DNA of 64,000 bases from Algoriphagus marinus. GTDB lineage: Bacteria > Bacteroidota > Bacteroidia > Cytophagales > Cyclobacteriaceae. Position 1 is the stretch's first letter, and every line of letters begins with the position of its first letter. The notes beneath the pieces were generated by a model. The model worked only from the letters and a program-made list of their open reading frames with translations. It was not told where the DNA came from and did not search any database. Position numbers and translations under genes: made by a program. Below, in pieces: positions 35,170 to 45,002 of the stretch. The stretch lies in contig NZ_MSPQ01000005.1 in assembly GCF_001936475.1 (NCBI RefSeq), positions 62,001-126,000 of the forward strand, given 5' to 3'.

Positions 35170-37521
35170 TTATCGGTCTGAATATCCAAAAGAGAAGCCA
35201 AGGGAGAAGTACCCCCTGATTTGATTGTCTTTGGAATTGCTAGTTACCCCAATAGTGATCGGACCGATCAAGGATTGATAAGAAAGATCAACTCCATATC
35301 CAAAATAGCGATCTTCCTGAAAGATTTTTGTCCTAAACTCCGGATCATCCAAAGGAATATAATCACTAAATCCCAACCAATTCACCCCACCACGGAGGTA
35401 GATTTTTTTAAGTGGGATCACCTGAATATCAAGACCCATTTTGATAAAATTGGCAGCAGTAACCTCCGCATAGTTTAATCCCCAAAATCGAGTGTCTGTA
35501 AATCTGATGTTTTGATAGCCCCCAATAAAAAACTCATCGTAAATTTTTTCAACTCCGGCAGCCCCAAAGGTAAGTCCGGCAGAGAATTCTGGCTTGAGCT
35601 GAATTACTTTACTTAGAGGAAAAAATTTAGAATATTTTGAGTAGAGACTCAAATGTGTATCCGGAGCTAAATCTTTAATAAAATCATCCAAAATTTCGCT
35701 TGGAATTCCAACGGGTATCCCATCGAAATCAATGAAAACCGTATCCACTCCATTCTGGATATTTACTCCAACCCAGTTTTTAAGATTCAATTTTGGTTCG
35801 ATTAAGCTTTCAGCCCCTTGAGTTGGGAAGTTTCGGTCGTTTTGGGAATTTCTATAATATCTAAATCTAAAACCCAAGCTCCTCTGATAAGCACTTTTCA
35901 AATTTTCAGGTACAGAAACCGTTACTTTTCCCCGCGATCTACTCGACTCGTAAATCGGCCCAAATAAAAACGATTGTTTCAACGAAGAAGTAGAAATGAA
36001 ATTGACGGCAAAATTATTATTCCGCTCAATTATGATTTCCTCTACCTCTCCATTTTCATATTGAGGGAGTTCTTGTCGAAGCAGGTTAAATCTTGGATTG
36101 ATCGCAAACTTCTTTTCCCGGCCTATATACTTATAATAGTCAAATCGAAATTTCGGATTCTCAGAGACGTTCAGCACAAATACGGTTCTTGAAGATTTCC
36201 CTATCCAATCCCGCTTGGTCAAATTGAAAATCAAACCTGCAGAAAACTGATTATCATAATGTAAGCTCGTAAACAAAAGTGTAGCTGGTTTTTCTTTGAC
36301 CCTTACAATCAGATCAAAGCCCCCAGAAGGAAGTTCTTTTAGCGAATAATCAACTTTTGAAAAAGCATTGATTCCAAAAACCATATTCATCGCATACTCC
36401 AATTCATCCCGATTGACTTCTTTGCCAGGGCTAATATTCAACTTGGACAAGATTAGATCCTTTGAAATAATCTGATTTCCCAGAATCTCAGTCTTATTGA
36501 TCAAAACTTTATTGGAATTCAAACCAATCCCAGACGATTTATCATTTCTCCCAAGACTGTCTGCAAGCTGTTGGAATAGTGGATAAAATTCTGCTCCTGT
36601 TTTTTCTCCAAGCTTCAGAATCTCCTCATATGAACTGAAGCTCCCAGTTGAATAAACTCCCAGATCCGGCTTGATATAAATATCTGTAGCATCAATATTA
36701 TCCTTGGTCCGCCGAAGTGATTCAGCCATTGCCAGCTGCATAAGGATGGCCGCAAAGCTTCCCAAATCCTTGGAAGAAACAAAATCCTCATCCGAAACAT
36801 TAACTCCAATCACGAAATCAGCCCCCATTTCTTTCACCACATCTACAGGGAAATTATTCACTACACCGCCATCCACCACGGAAGTGCTATCTAAATCAAA
36901 GGCTGAAAAAACGGTAGGAATAGCAATACTGGAACGGAGTGCATTGTGGAGATATCCGGAATCAAAAATAATGGGCTCCCCTGTACTGATATCAGTAGCT
37001 ACACATCGAAAAGGGATTGGGAACTCATCAAAATTCTTATACGATATAGCGGGCCAAGTATAGTAATGAAGAACATCAGAAAGGGTTTGCCCTTCAATCA
37101 AACCCGATGGAAATGAGACTTTCCCATCCACAACCGGGAATTCCAGCAGATATCGATTATAATATTCCTTCTCCTCAAAAGAAATCGATTCAAAACTCAC
37201 CTTATTCGAGAGTAGTAAATCCCAGTCGATTGATTTAATAATTCGCTCAAGTTCATCGGAATTGTAACCCAAAGCATACAAGCCCCCGACTACCGACCCC
37301 ATACTTGTACCCACGACATAATCGGCCTTCAAGCCTGCTTTCTCCATTGCTCGGATCACGCCGACATGAGCCATTCCCTTTGCTCCTCCTCCACTCAAGA
37401 CCAATCCTATTTTGGTGTCCTTGGGGTTTTGGGGATTATTCTGAGAAAAGGAAAAGCTCACTTGTAACAAGATACAAGTGAGCAATAATGCGATTTTAGG
37501 TAGCAGTGGGTTTCCCATCAA
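35170..37521 (-). CDS. Patatin-like phospholipase with POTRA and outer-membrane barrel
   Basis: 783 residues; signal (LLPKIALLLTCILLQVSFSFSQ). Patatin domain 36-330 with oxyanion motif LVLSGGGAKGMAHVG, nucleophile VGTSMGSVVGG and catalytic Asp in STSVVDGGVVNNFPVDV. A POTRA-like domain follows (NKTEILGNQIISKDLIL, VDYSLKELPSGGFDLIV) and residues 410-783 form a BamA/Omp85-type barrel (GYFSLGFSFGYSDR at the end). This patatin-barrel (PlpD-like, type Vd) layout puts the lipase at the cell surface or periplasm. It starts two nt after the M20 gene's stop. Confidence 0.93.
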   Translation of the reverse strand: MMGNPLLPKIALLLTCILLQVSFSFSQNNPQNPKDTKIGLVLSGGGAKGMAHVGVIRAMEKAGLKADYVVGTSMGSVVGGLYALGYNSDELERIIKSIDWDLLLSNKVSFESISFEEKEYYNRYLLEFPVVDGKVSFPSGLIEGQTLSDVLHYYTWPAISYKNFDEFPIPFRCVATDISTGEPIIFDSGYLHNALRSSIAIPTVFSAFDLDSTSVVDGGVVNNFPVDVVKEMGADFVIGVNVSDEDFVSSKDLGSFAAILMQLAMAESLRRTKDNIDATDIYIKPDLGVYSTGSFSSYEEILKLGEKTGAEFYPLFQQLADSLGRNDKSSGIGLNSNKVLINKTEILGNQIISKDLILSKLNISPGKEVNRDELEYAMNMVFGINAFSKVDYSLKELPSGGFDLIVRVKEKPATLLFTSLHYDNQFSAGLIFNLTKRDWIGKSSRTVFVLNVSENPKFRFDYYKYIGREKKFAINPRFNLLRQELPQYENGEVEEIIIERNNNFAVNFISTSSLKQSFLFGPIYESSRSRGKVTVSVPENLKSAYQRSLGFRFRYYRNSQNDRNFPTQGAESLIEPKLNLKNWVGVNIQNGVDTVFIDFDGIPVGIPSEILDDFIKDLAPDTHLSLYSKYSKFFPLSKVIQLKPEFSAGLTFGAAGVEKIYDEFFIGGYQNIRFTDTRFWGLNYAEVTAANFIKMGLDIQVIPLKKIYLRGGVNWLGFSDYIPLDDPEFRTKIFQEDRYFGYGVDLSYQSLIGPITIGVTSNSKDNQIRGYFSLGFSFGYSDR

Positions 37522-37523
37522 AC

Positions 37524-38948
37524 TTATTTTCTATAATCCAAAGGCGGTTTACGATTGCCCGTCAATGCCTCATATTTGAAGTTAGCTCCTCTTCTTTTGT
37601 CTAGTTCAGCTTTAGCTTTTACCGTCACGGAAGGGTCTTTAAAGATATCCATAGCCGTCAATGTCAATGTTTTTGCAGCGACCATCATTCCTTTTTGTCC
37701 GATGCTCATTCCACCTGCGGCAACAGCTTGCCAAGTGTGCGCAGAAGTGCCGGGTACCCAAGTTGCTGTTCCCAAACCTGCAGTAGGAACCAACCAACTT
37801 ACGTCCCCTACATCTGTAGAACCCCCGGTTCCTTTTTCATTTACTTCAAAAGGTGTAATTACGGCCGCATCATCCGGCGAGGCAATGACTCCCTCAGGGA
37901 AAGTTTTGATAATTTCTTCAGCAAATTTTTTCTCCTCGGCAGTATAGTTTACTCCACCTACACGCTGCAGATTTTTGAACATGATCTGAGAAAGTGTCTC
38001 GTTTGGAAGCAAATTGTAAACTCCATTGATAATCTCATATTCCATTCGAGTCTGTGTTCCCAATGCGGCACCTTCTGCTGCTTTAATCATTCGCTGAAAA
38101 ATCTCTTTCACAACTAGTGCATCTGGATGACGTACATAATGGTAGGATTCTGCAAAAGCAGGAACTACGTTTGGAGCTTCACCTCCACGGGTAATCACAT
38201 AGTGCATTCTGGTTTCCATGGGCACGTGCTCACGCATCAGGTTGACCATGAAATTCATGGCTTCTACCCCATCCAAAGCCGATTTTCCTCGCTCAGGAGC
38301 TGCAGCTGCATGAGAAGCCACACCATAGAAACGGAACTTGGTGGAAATATTAGCCAATGAGGATGTAGCCCCTGCCTCATTGTCAGATCCCGGATGCCAA
38401 TGAAGCATTGCATCTACATCATCCATCAAGCCAGCTTTGGCCATGTAGACTTTTCCTCCTCCGCCTTCTTCTGCAGGAGTACCATATACACGAAGAGTCC
38501 CTTTGATGTTATTTTCTTTCATCCACTCCATTACAGAGATCCCTGCTGCAGTAGAAGCAGTTCCAAATAAGTGATGCCCACAAGCATGCCCTGAACCACC
38601 ATCAACTACCGGATCCCGAAAAGGAACAGCCTTTTGCGATACGCCAGGAAGCGCATCGAATTCGGCCATAATACCAATCACAGGTTTGCCAGATCCATAT
38701 TCAGCAACAAAAGCTGTTGGCACTTCTGCTACACCTGGTTTTACTGTAAACCCAGCATCTTTCAAAGTTTGCTGAAGCAATGCCGAACTTTGCGTTTCCA
38801 AATATCCCAGTTCTGGATTTGACCATATTTTCATTGCGATATCATTATAAAAGCCCGCCTTAGCATCTAACTTTTTTAATATCTGATCTTCCTGCGCAAA
38901 TCCTACTAAAGGAAAAATGAGCAGAGCAAGCAAGTAAATTTTCTTCAT
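37524..38948 (-). CDS. Exported M20 family amidohydrolase (AbgB-like)
   Basis: 474 residues with a signal (IYLLALLIFPLVGFAQ). M20 motifs: GIMAEFDALPG, SGHACGHHLFGTAST (metal His), GTPAEEGGGGK (catalytic Glu pair), HWHPGSDNEA and TDVGDVSW, with PGTSAHTWQAVA near the C-terminus. Closest to p-aminobenzoyl-glutamate/indole-acetyl hydrolase-type amidohydrolases, which cleave N-acyl bonds. Exported form suggests peptide- or amide-scavenging in the periplasm. It is followed after two nt by the patatin-barrel gene and may be co-transcribed with it. Confidence 0.9.
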   Translation of the reverse strand: MKKIYLLALLIFPLVGFAQEDQILKKLDAKAGFYNDIAMKIWSNPELGYLETQSSALLQQTLKDAGFTVKPGVAEVPTAFVAEYGSGKPVIGIMAEFDALPGVSQKAVPFRDPVVDGGSGHACGHHLFGTASTAAGISVMEWMKENNIKGTLRVYGTPAEEGGGGKVYMAKAGLMDDVDAMLHWHPGSDNEAGATSSLANISTKFRFYGVASHAAAAPERGKSALDGVEAMNFMVNLMREHVPMETRMHYVITRGGEAPNVVPAFAESYHYVRHPDALVVKEIFQRMIKAAEGAALGTQTRMEYEIINGVYNLLPNETLSQIMFKNLQRVGGVNYTAEEKKFAEEIIKTFPEGVIASPDDAAVITPFEVNEKGTGGSTDVGDVSWLVPTAGLGTATWVPGTSAHTWQAVAAGGMSIGQKGMMVAAKTLTLTAMDIFKDPSVTVKAKAELDKRRGANFKYEALTGNRKPPLDYRK

Positions 38949-39143
38949 AGTCTATTTTGTTTATTCTAAACAGGAAATTAAGAATTCTGAATTGGAAAGA
39001 GTTAAGACTTAGAATAAAATTCTCAAAATTGAATTTATCAGATATCTAATTAAAATATATCAATGATCTGATTATAAGATTTTTAACTTTTAAATCATTT
39101 TTGAAAAAAAACATTAAATTCATGTAACCAAACCACCATTTTT

Positions 39144-40127
39144 ATGAAAAAGCTTTTAAAAATTTTTACCTATCTCATCTCCTTCATTCTTATTGCAGCA
39201 ATAGCAGGAGCCATTTACGTCTCAACAGCATTTCCTAAAGTATCCGAGCCAGAAGATCTGAAAATCGAATTGACCGCTGATCGAATCGAACGAGGTGCTT
39301 ATTTGGCAAATCACGTGACTGTCTGTATGGATTGTCATTCAACACGTGATTTTTCCAAATTCTCCGGGCCACCTACCCCTGGTACTATTGGAAAAGGAGG
39401 GGATCGCTTTGACCATAGTATGGGTCTTCCAGGCGTTTTTTATGCGAAAAACATTACCCCTTTTGGTATCTCAGACTACACAGATGGAGAGCTTTACCGA
39501 CTTATTACCACTGGAGTGACGAATGAGGGGCGGGCAATGTTTCCCCTGATGCCTTATATGTATTATGGTAAAATGGACCCTGAAGATATCTACGACATCA
39601 TCGCCTATATCCGATCGCTACCTTCAATCGAAAGTGAATTCCCGGATGCAGAGATTGATTTTCCTGTAAATCTAATCCTCAAGACTATGCCGCATGATCC
39701 TACAATGCAAACAAAACCTGATCCTTCAGATCAAGTTGCCTATGGGGCTTATCTTGTAAATGCAGCTAGCTGCGCAGAATGTCATACTCCTTTTGAAGCA
39801 GGGGCAATCGTAGCTGGAAAAGAATTTTCAGGCGGAAGAAGTTTCCCTTTTCCAGATGGATCGGTGGTAACTGCTCCGAATATTACCCAAGACCTTGAGA
39901 CGGGAATTGGTAACTGGACAGAGGAAATGTTTTTAGCAAGATTCACTCAATATGCCGATTCAGGTTATGTCGCTCCTAATGTGAAACCGGGAGAATTTAA
40001 TTCAATAATGCCGTGGACGATGTATGGTGGGATGAAGGAATCCGATCTTAAAGCAATATATGCTTACTTAAAAACAGTGGAGCCTATATCAAATCAGGTA
40101 ATAAAATTCACTTCCCCTGGAGATTAA
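39144..40127 (+). CDS. Diheme cytochrome c, membrane anchored
   Basis: 327 residues. An uncleaved-looking N-terminal helix (IFTYLISFILIAAIAGAIYVS) anchors it. Two c-type haem sites: VCMDCHSTRD near 64 and SCAECHTPFE near 213, each followed by a Met-rich ligand region (MFPLMPYMYYGKM; IMPWTMYGGM). The spacing and GxYLANHVTVC / GAYLVNAASC starts resemble the cytochrome subunits of periplasmic sugar and alcohol dehydrogenases. It could accept electrons from the GMC enzyme about 4.6 kb away, or serve the SoxB-like protein that follows, but neither link is shown. A terminator follows. Confidence 0.88.
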   Translation: MKKLLKIFTYLISFILIAAIAGAIYVSTAFPKVSEPEDLKIELTADRIERGAYLANHVTVCMDCHSTRDFSKFSGPPTPGTIGKGGDRFDHSMGLPGVFYAKNITPFGISDYTDGELYRLITTGVTNEGRAMFPLMPYMYYGKMDPEDIYDIIAYIRSLPSIESEFPDAEIDFPVNLILKTMPHDPTMQTKPDPSDQVAYGAYLVNAASCAECHTPFEAGAIVAGKEFSGGRSFPFPDGSVVTAPNITQDLETGIGNWTEEMFLARFTQYADSGYVAPNVKPGEFNSIMPWTMYGGMKESDLKAIYAYLKTVEPISNQVIKFTSPGD

Positions 40128-40152
40128 ATTCAATTTCACTCCTAAAGAAGTC

Positions 40153-40188
40153 CGCCTTCACTAGTCTGTTTAGTGAAGGCGTTTTTTT
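40153..40188 (+). terminator. Rho-independent terminator after cytochrome c
   Basis: CGCCTTCACTA (40153-40163) pairs with TAGTGAAGGCG (40171-40181), seven-base loop, then a run of T to 40188. Confidence 0.93.
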
Positions 40189-40347
40189 ATTTTTTTGGTT
40201 GAAGTAGGTAAAGTTTTTTTACAATGTGATGCTTGTCACTGAAATATAAATTTTAGATGTGCTATTTGAACCCGAATTTAGGGTAAACTGAGTACAGAAT
40301 TTTATTCTCGAAAGGCTCTGCCTAATCAAAAACCCAAAGCAAACCGA

Positions 40348-42018
40348 ATGAAGAAGTCAAGAAGAAAGTTTATGTCCCAATTAGGTGCTTTAGGCGCGAG
40401 CACTGGTCTTTTGGGACTCACTCCCTCTAAAGCTAAGGCTGAAACTCCCAAATCAAACCCAGAAAAATTCACCCTATCGATTTTTCAAACCACTGATGTA
40501 CACTGCCAAATCCATGCTCATGATGAGTTATTCTGGGAAAATGGCGAAAAGGTATTTCGGAAAACAGGCGGCTATTCTCACCTGAAAACTTTTGTAGACG
40601 AAGAGCGAAAGAAATCTGAACACAGCTTCTTGATTGATACAGGAGATATGTTTCAAGGATCTGAACTTTCTGTGAAAACGACAGGAGAAGCCATGCTTCC
40701 AATCTTAAATTCGATTGGGTACGATCTCTATCTCCCTGGTAATTGGGAGGTGATTTATTACAAAAAAACTATGCAGCATCTTTTGGGCTCTTTGACCGCT
40801 CCTAAGGTTTGTGCAAATATGTATCATGATCTGGGTGAAGGAAAAAGAGGGGAACTTATATTTCCTCCTTACCATATCTGGACAGTTAATGGTGTAAAAA
40901 TAGGCTTTTTAGGCTATACAGACCATTTAGTGCCAATCCGCCAGTCCCCAAATTATAGCAAAGGCATACTCTATTCCAAGCCGGAAGAAAATCTAGCCCA
41001 TTATGTGGATGTCCTTCGCAATCAGGAAAAATGTGCATTCGTAGCTATTGTAGCCCACCTTGGACTTTCTCAACAAATCCACTTGGCCAATATTCCAGCC
41101 TGTGAAGGAGTAGATTATATTCTTGGAGGAGATACCCACGAGCGAGTAAGAAAGCCGATTCAAGCTAAATATGCTAAAGTTGTAGAACCGGGTGCTTTTG
41201 GCTCTTTTGTAGGCAAGCTTGAACTTACTATTGAAAACGGAAAAGTGGTCAATGATAGTTATGAGTTGATGGAAGTGGACGCAGAGAAATACCCTGCCTC
41301 TCCTACCATGACAAAAGTAGTCTCTCAGTATGAAGGTCCTTACTTGGAAAATATCCAAAAAGTGGTGGGATATAGCACTATTCCGCTTTATAGATATTTC
41401 GTGATCGAAAATACCATTGACACCATGATATTGGATGCCATCAGCTGGCAAATTCCTGATGTGGACATTGTTCTTTCGAATGGATTCAGATTCTGTCCGC
41501 CCCGATCAACTCCTGATCAGACCGGCAATATACCAATCACCAATGGGTTCATTTTCGATATGCTTCCTGTTAACTCACAAATTCGAACGGGACAAGTAAC
41601 AGGAGAGCAAATCAGCGAATGGCTGGAGCGCGAACTAAACAACGTTTTTGCCGCAGATGCTTCCAAGCGATTTGGAGGATGGGTAATCAAGTTCAAGGGA
41701 ATGGAAGTTGAATTCAATGCCTTTGGAGAAGAAGGTAAGCGAGTACAATCTGCCTTGGTTCACGGGCAGCCACTCGACCATGATCGAGTTTATAAAATAT
41801 GCGCGTGTGAGCGTGATGGTGATCCTGATGATATGCTTTGCAGATTCAAGGGAGTAAAAGAAACCGAAAACACTCCTTTTACTCTTCATGAGGCGATGAG
41901 AAGTTATTTGGGAGCTAATTCCCCGGTAACTCCAATACCACCAAAATCAGCCGTTGCCTTAGATGCTCCGGCGACACTACTCACTCAAGTGACCGGAGTA
42001 GATTATCAGTTCAGATAA
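40348..42018 (+). CDS. SoxB-like metallophosphatase/5'-nucleotidase family protein
   Basis: 556 residues, Tat signal (KSRRKFMSQLGALGASTG). Metallophosphatase motifs: FQTTDVHCQIHAHD, FLIDTGDMFQGSE, LPGNWEVIYYKKTM (Trp where nucleotidases have His), FVAIVAHLG, ILGGDTHERV. The C-terminal domain has VDIVLSNGFRFCPPRSTP and RFGGWVIKFKGM, which parallel SoxB (GFRWG, GGDMVR) better than UshA. SoxB releases sulfate from thiosulfate bound to SoxYZ; no soxXAYZ or soxCD gene is in the window, so the substrate is open. Separated from the cytochrome by a terminator. Confidence 0.8.
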   Translation: MKKSRRKFMSQLGALGASTGLLGLTPSKAKAETPKSNPEKFTLSIFQTTDVHCQIHAHDELFWENGEKVFRKTGGYSHLKTFVDEERKKSEHSFLIDTGDMFQGSELSVKTTGEAMLPILNSIGYDLYLPGNWEVIYYKKTMQHLLGSLTAPKVCANMYHDLGEGKRGELIFPPYHIWTVNGVKIGFLGYTDHLVPIRQSPNYSKGILYSKPEENLAHYVDVLRNQEKCAFVAIVAHLGLSQQIHLANIPACEGVDYILGGDTHERVRKPIQAKYAKVVEPGAFGSFVGKLELTIENGKVVNDSYELMEVDAEKYPASPTMTKVVSQYEGPYLENIQKVVGYSTIPLYRYFVIENTIDTMILDAISWQIPDVDIVLSNGFRFCPPRSTPDQTGNIPITNGFIFDMLPVNSQIRTGQVTGEQISEWLERELNNVFAADASKRFGGWVIKFKGMEVEFNAFGEEGKRVQSALVHGQPLDHDRVYKICACERDGDPDDMLCRFKGVKETENTPFTLHEAMRSYLGANSPVTPIPPKSAVALDAPATLLTQVTGVDYQFR

Positions 42019-42114
42019 AAGAAGCAAGATTTAAGCTTGGTAAGCTCTCCTTAAATTTCTTGATCAAATAATCTTACTGAACCTACTTTACCAAGGTTCT
42101 TAGATACAATCAAA

Positions 42115-42155
42115 AACCAGCCTGATAAAAATTCCATTTATCGGGCTGGTTTTTA
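42115..42155 (+). terminator. Rho-independent terminator after the SoxB-like gene
   Basis: AACCAGCC (42115-42122) pairs with GGCTGGTT, with the inner GATAAA/TTTATC pairing around one mismatch, then a T-run to 42154. It lies about 100 nt after the stop. Confidence 0.9.
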
Positions 42156-42189
42156 TATTCGATCTAATATTATCACCTTTGTGGTCTCT

Positions 42190-42570
42190 ATGAAGCAGAT
42201 CCTTACAACATTAATGCTTTTATTCTTTTTACTCGGGCAGGTCAATCTGTCTTGGGCGAAGCATTATTGTGGAGATGAGTTAATTGACAGTGAGGTTACT
42301 TTCTCACCTGAAAAAAGTGATTGTGGCGCTTCATCAGCAGCAGAAGTACCTGAGGACTGCTGCAAAGATCAAATTACCACGGTAGATGCGGACGACCATT
42401 TCAGTAAATCGGAAATTAAAGTTCACCTTTCGGCTGAATTCGTTTTCGCTTATACCCTGAGTTTTCTATCTCCCCTGACCTTTGATAATCAGCCGCAACA
42501 GCTTGATATCTATTACGAAGATCATCCATTACCTGACCTTTACCTTCTCCATCAGACTTTTTTGATTTAA
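42190..42570 (+). CDS. HYC_CC_PP family exported protein
   Basis: 126 residues from the ATG at 42190 (a GTG three codons earlier is less likely). Signal LMLLFFLLGQVNLSWA; mature part begins KHYCGDELI (the HYC motif), has EDCCKDQ (the CC motif) and a C-terminal HPLPDLYLLHQTF. This Cys/His-rich family occurs next to TonB receptors and heavy-metal proteins in Bacteroidota, and the name describes the conserved residues; a metal-binding role, probably copper, is inferred. The TonB receptor gene begins 67 nt downstream, and an HMA protein follows. Confidence 0.88.
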   Translation: MKQILTTLMLLFFLLGQVNLSWAKHYCGDELIDSEVTFSPEKSDCGASSAAEVPEDCCKDQITTVDADDHFSKSEIKVHLSAEFVFAYTLSFLSPLTFDNQPQQLDIYYEDHPLPDLYLLHQTFLI

Positions 42571-42637
42571 AGATTGCTTGATTTCCCCCTTCATTTTACT
42601 GGAGGGTTAGAAAACCTTTTTTCACCAAGTAAATCTT

Positions 42638-44848
42638 ATGAAAACCCTATTCACACTACTCATACTAGTAACCCCATTCTTCGTGATGGGTCAAAATACT
42701 GTCAAAGGTACCGTCAAATCCAATTCCAAGGAGGCCTTAATAGGAGCAACTATTCAAGTGGCCGGAAAGTCTAATGGAGCTGTTACAGGTACCGATGGAA
42801 AATTTCAATTAGAAAATGTGTCTGCAGATGAATTACTCATCGTCTCTTATATTGGCTATAAAACAGATACGATTTCGCCTGCTTTCGATTCAGAAATGAA
42901 GATCATCCTCTATGAAAGGGATGAAGCTATGAAAGAAGTCCTCATTCGCGGAAGATCCGAAAGTGTGGTAGATGAAGCCCCTTTTCTAAGCATTCTAATC
43001 ACAGAGGCAGAATTACAAAAAGCGGCCTGCTGTAATCTTTCTGAAAGTTTTGAGACCAATGCCTCAGTGGATGTCTCCTACGCAGATGCAGTGACAGGCA
43101 CTAAGATGCTCCAAATGATGGGACTAGATGGACGCTACGTACTCATTAGCCGAGAAGGAATACCAAATATCCGTGGGCTAAATTCCCGTCAAGGTCTTAC
43201 TTATGTGCCCGGTACCTGGATCCAGTCAATCGACGTGGGCAAAGGTGCAGGAACGGTCATCAATGGATACGAATCTATGACAGGGCAGATCAATGTGGAT
43301 TTGTTTAAGCCTGAGACCATGGACAAGTGGTACCTCAATGCCTATCTCAACTCCTTCGGAAGATTGGAACTCAACGCAAATCATCAGATCCCCATCTCTG
43401 AAAAATGGAGTAGCGGCATACTTTTCCATGCTTCACAAATCAATTCGGAAATAGACCGTAACGATGACGGTTTTATGGACCTTCCTAAAAGCCGGCAAAT
43501 CAACTTATTGAATCGCTACAAATATGAAGGCGATCGCTTGATGGCTCAAATAGGAATCAATCTCTTTCTAGCTGACAATGCTGGAGGGCAACTGGGATTT
43601 GGTTTTAAGGATAACCTCACTTCCAGCGATCAGTTTGGATATGAATTGGACACTCGAAAAGCCGAGGTATTCGGAAAAATAGGGATGATCTATCCCAATA
43701 AACCTACTCAGAGCTGGGGTCTGCAATACACTCTTTCTTACCAAGATTTTGAAGGTGGCGCTGGAAGAAGATTGTATTCAGGAATCGAAAAAACAGCCTA
43801 TACCAATTTCATTTATCAAAATATAATTGGAAGTAGCTTCCACCAATACAAGGCTGGCGCAAGTTTCCTCTATGATGATTTCGAAGAAAGCTTTGACACC
43901 AACACCCCAAATGGCTTGGATTCTACCTTTCTGAGAACAGAGAAAGTTCCTGGCATTTTCTTCGAATACAATTTCATTCCAAATGAAAACATTACAATTG
44001 TCGCAGGAGCTAGAACGGATTTTCACAATCTATTCGGAACCTATTTCACGCCGAGGATTCATGCCAGATGGGCATTTTCTCCCAATTTGACCTTAAGGGC
44101 TTCCGTGGGTAAAGGCTACCGAACCCCAAATGCATTGATGGAAAATAGCATGATTTGGGTTTCTTCCAGAGAGATCCTGTTTAATGCAGCCCTTCAGCCT
44201 GAGATTTCTTGGAATAGCGGAATGAGTCTTGCCAGCAATTTTACGATTGCAGAGAAGCCACTTTCCATTGTGGCTGATTACTTCTACACGAACTTCCAAA
44301 GTCAACTCGTCTATGATCAAGATGTCAGTTCAGAGTTACTGATCATTGATAATCTTCAGGGTAAATCTTTTGCCAAGAGTTTTCAATTGGAGGCTAGCTA
44401 TCCAGTAGCTCGAAATCTTGATATGAAAGCTGCCTACAAGAACTATCAAAACTTAATGACCACCAATGGTATCCTTCAACAGGTTCCTTACCAGAGTCAA
44501 GATCGCTTCTTTTTGAATATGGCTTATGCCACCAATTTTGACAAATGGAAAGCGGATATGACGATAAACTGGAACGGAGCCATGCGATTACCGGACACTA
44601 GCGATAGCCCGATTGACTTTCGCTTGCCAACAGAGTCGCCCGATTTCTACCTGGTTAATGCCCAAGTATCTCGTGGATTCAGATGGGGAAGTATTTATAT
44701 TGGAGGAGAAAATATTTTAAACTTCAAACAAGACAATCCAATCGTAGATGCCAGCAACCCATTTGGTCCAAATTTCGATGCTTCCATGACTTGGGGACCA
44801 ATCGCGGGAAGAGTCATTTACACTGGCTTCAGATATAAAATAAACTAA
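42638..44848 (+). CDS. TonB-dependent receptor, probable metal (copper) uptake
   Basis: 736 residues. Signal (LFTLLILVTPFFVMG), carboxypeptidase-regulatory-like domain (VKGTVKSNSKEALIGATIQV to LLIVSYIGYKTDTI, 21-95), plug (EAPFLSILITEAELQKAACCN, GTWIQSIDVGKGAGTVINGYESMTGQINVD, 110-225), and barrel to the C-terminal RVIYTGFRYKIN. The plug carries adjacent Cys residues (AACCNLSE), unusual for this position and echoing the CC of the neighbouring HYC_CC_PP protein. Flanked by that gene and by an HMA-domain gene, it most likely imports or senses a soft metal such as copper. Confidence 0.92.
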   Translation: MKTLFTLLILVTPFFVMGQNTVKGTVKSNSKEALIGATIQVAGKSNGAVTGTDGKFQLENVSADELLIVSYIGYKTDTISPAFDSEMKIILYERDEAMKEVLIRGRSESVVDEAPFLSILITEAELQKAACCNLSESFETNASVDVSYADAVTGTKMLQMMGLDGRYVLISREGIPNIRGLNSRQGLTYVPGTWIQSIDVGKGAGTVINGYESMTGQINVDLFKPETMDKWYLNAYLNSFGRLELNANHQIPISEKWSSGILFHASQINSEIDRNDDGFMDLPKSRQINLLNRYKYEGDRLMAQIGINLFLADNAGGQLGFGFKDNLTSSDQFGYELDTRKAEVFGKIGMIYPNKPTQSWGLQYTLSYQDFEGGAGRRLYSGIEKTAYTNFIYQNIIGSSFHQYKAGASFLYDDFEESFDTNTPNGLDSTFLRTEKVPGIFFEYNFIPNENITIVAGARTDFHNLFGTYFTPRIHARWAFSPNLTLRASVGKGYRTPNALMENSMIWVSSREILFNAALQPEISWNSGMSLASNFTIAEKPLSIVADYFYTNFQSQLVYDQDVSSELLIIDNLQGKSFAKSFQLEASYPVARNLDMKAAYKNYQNLMTTNGILQQVPYQSQDRFFLNMAYATNFDKWKADMTINWNGAMRLPDTSDSPIDFRLPTESPDFYLVNAQVSRGFRWGSIYIGGENILNFKQDNPIVDASNPFGPNFDASMTWGPIAGRVIYTGFRYKIN

Positions 44849-44876
44849 TCAAACTCATGAACTATCAGCACTACTG

Positions 44877-44998
44877 AGATTTCATATGTCTTCTAAAAAT
44901 CAATTTTAATCTTATGAAATCGAGCATTTCTCAAGCGACACACACTGAAATGATTGTAATCCATGCGAAATTCCATATGGCCTCTAAAAAAAATATAA
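44877..44998 (+). repeat. Dispersed intergenic repeat, copy before the HMA gene
   Basis: Contains ATTTCATATGTCTTCTAAAAA, then ATGAAATCGAGCATT, then GCGACACACACTG, GATTGTAATC, and ATTCCATATGGCCTCTAAAA, ending about six nt before the HMA start at 45003. It is homologous to 829-1040 read on the other strand. The two ATTCCATATGGCC-type ends bound a single central unit. Confidence 0.7.
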
Positions 44999-45002
44999 AC
45001 AG

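Noticed and set aside
39144..42018. Cytochrome c plus SoxB-like gene as a thiosulfate-oxidising operon
   Set aside because: A strong terminator separates them and no soxYZ, soxXA or soxCD gene is present.
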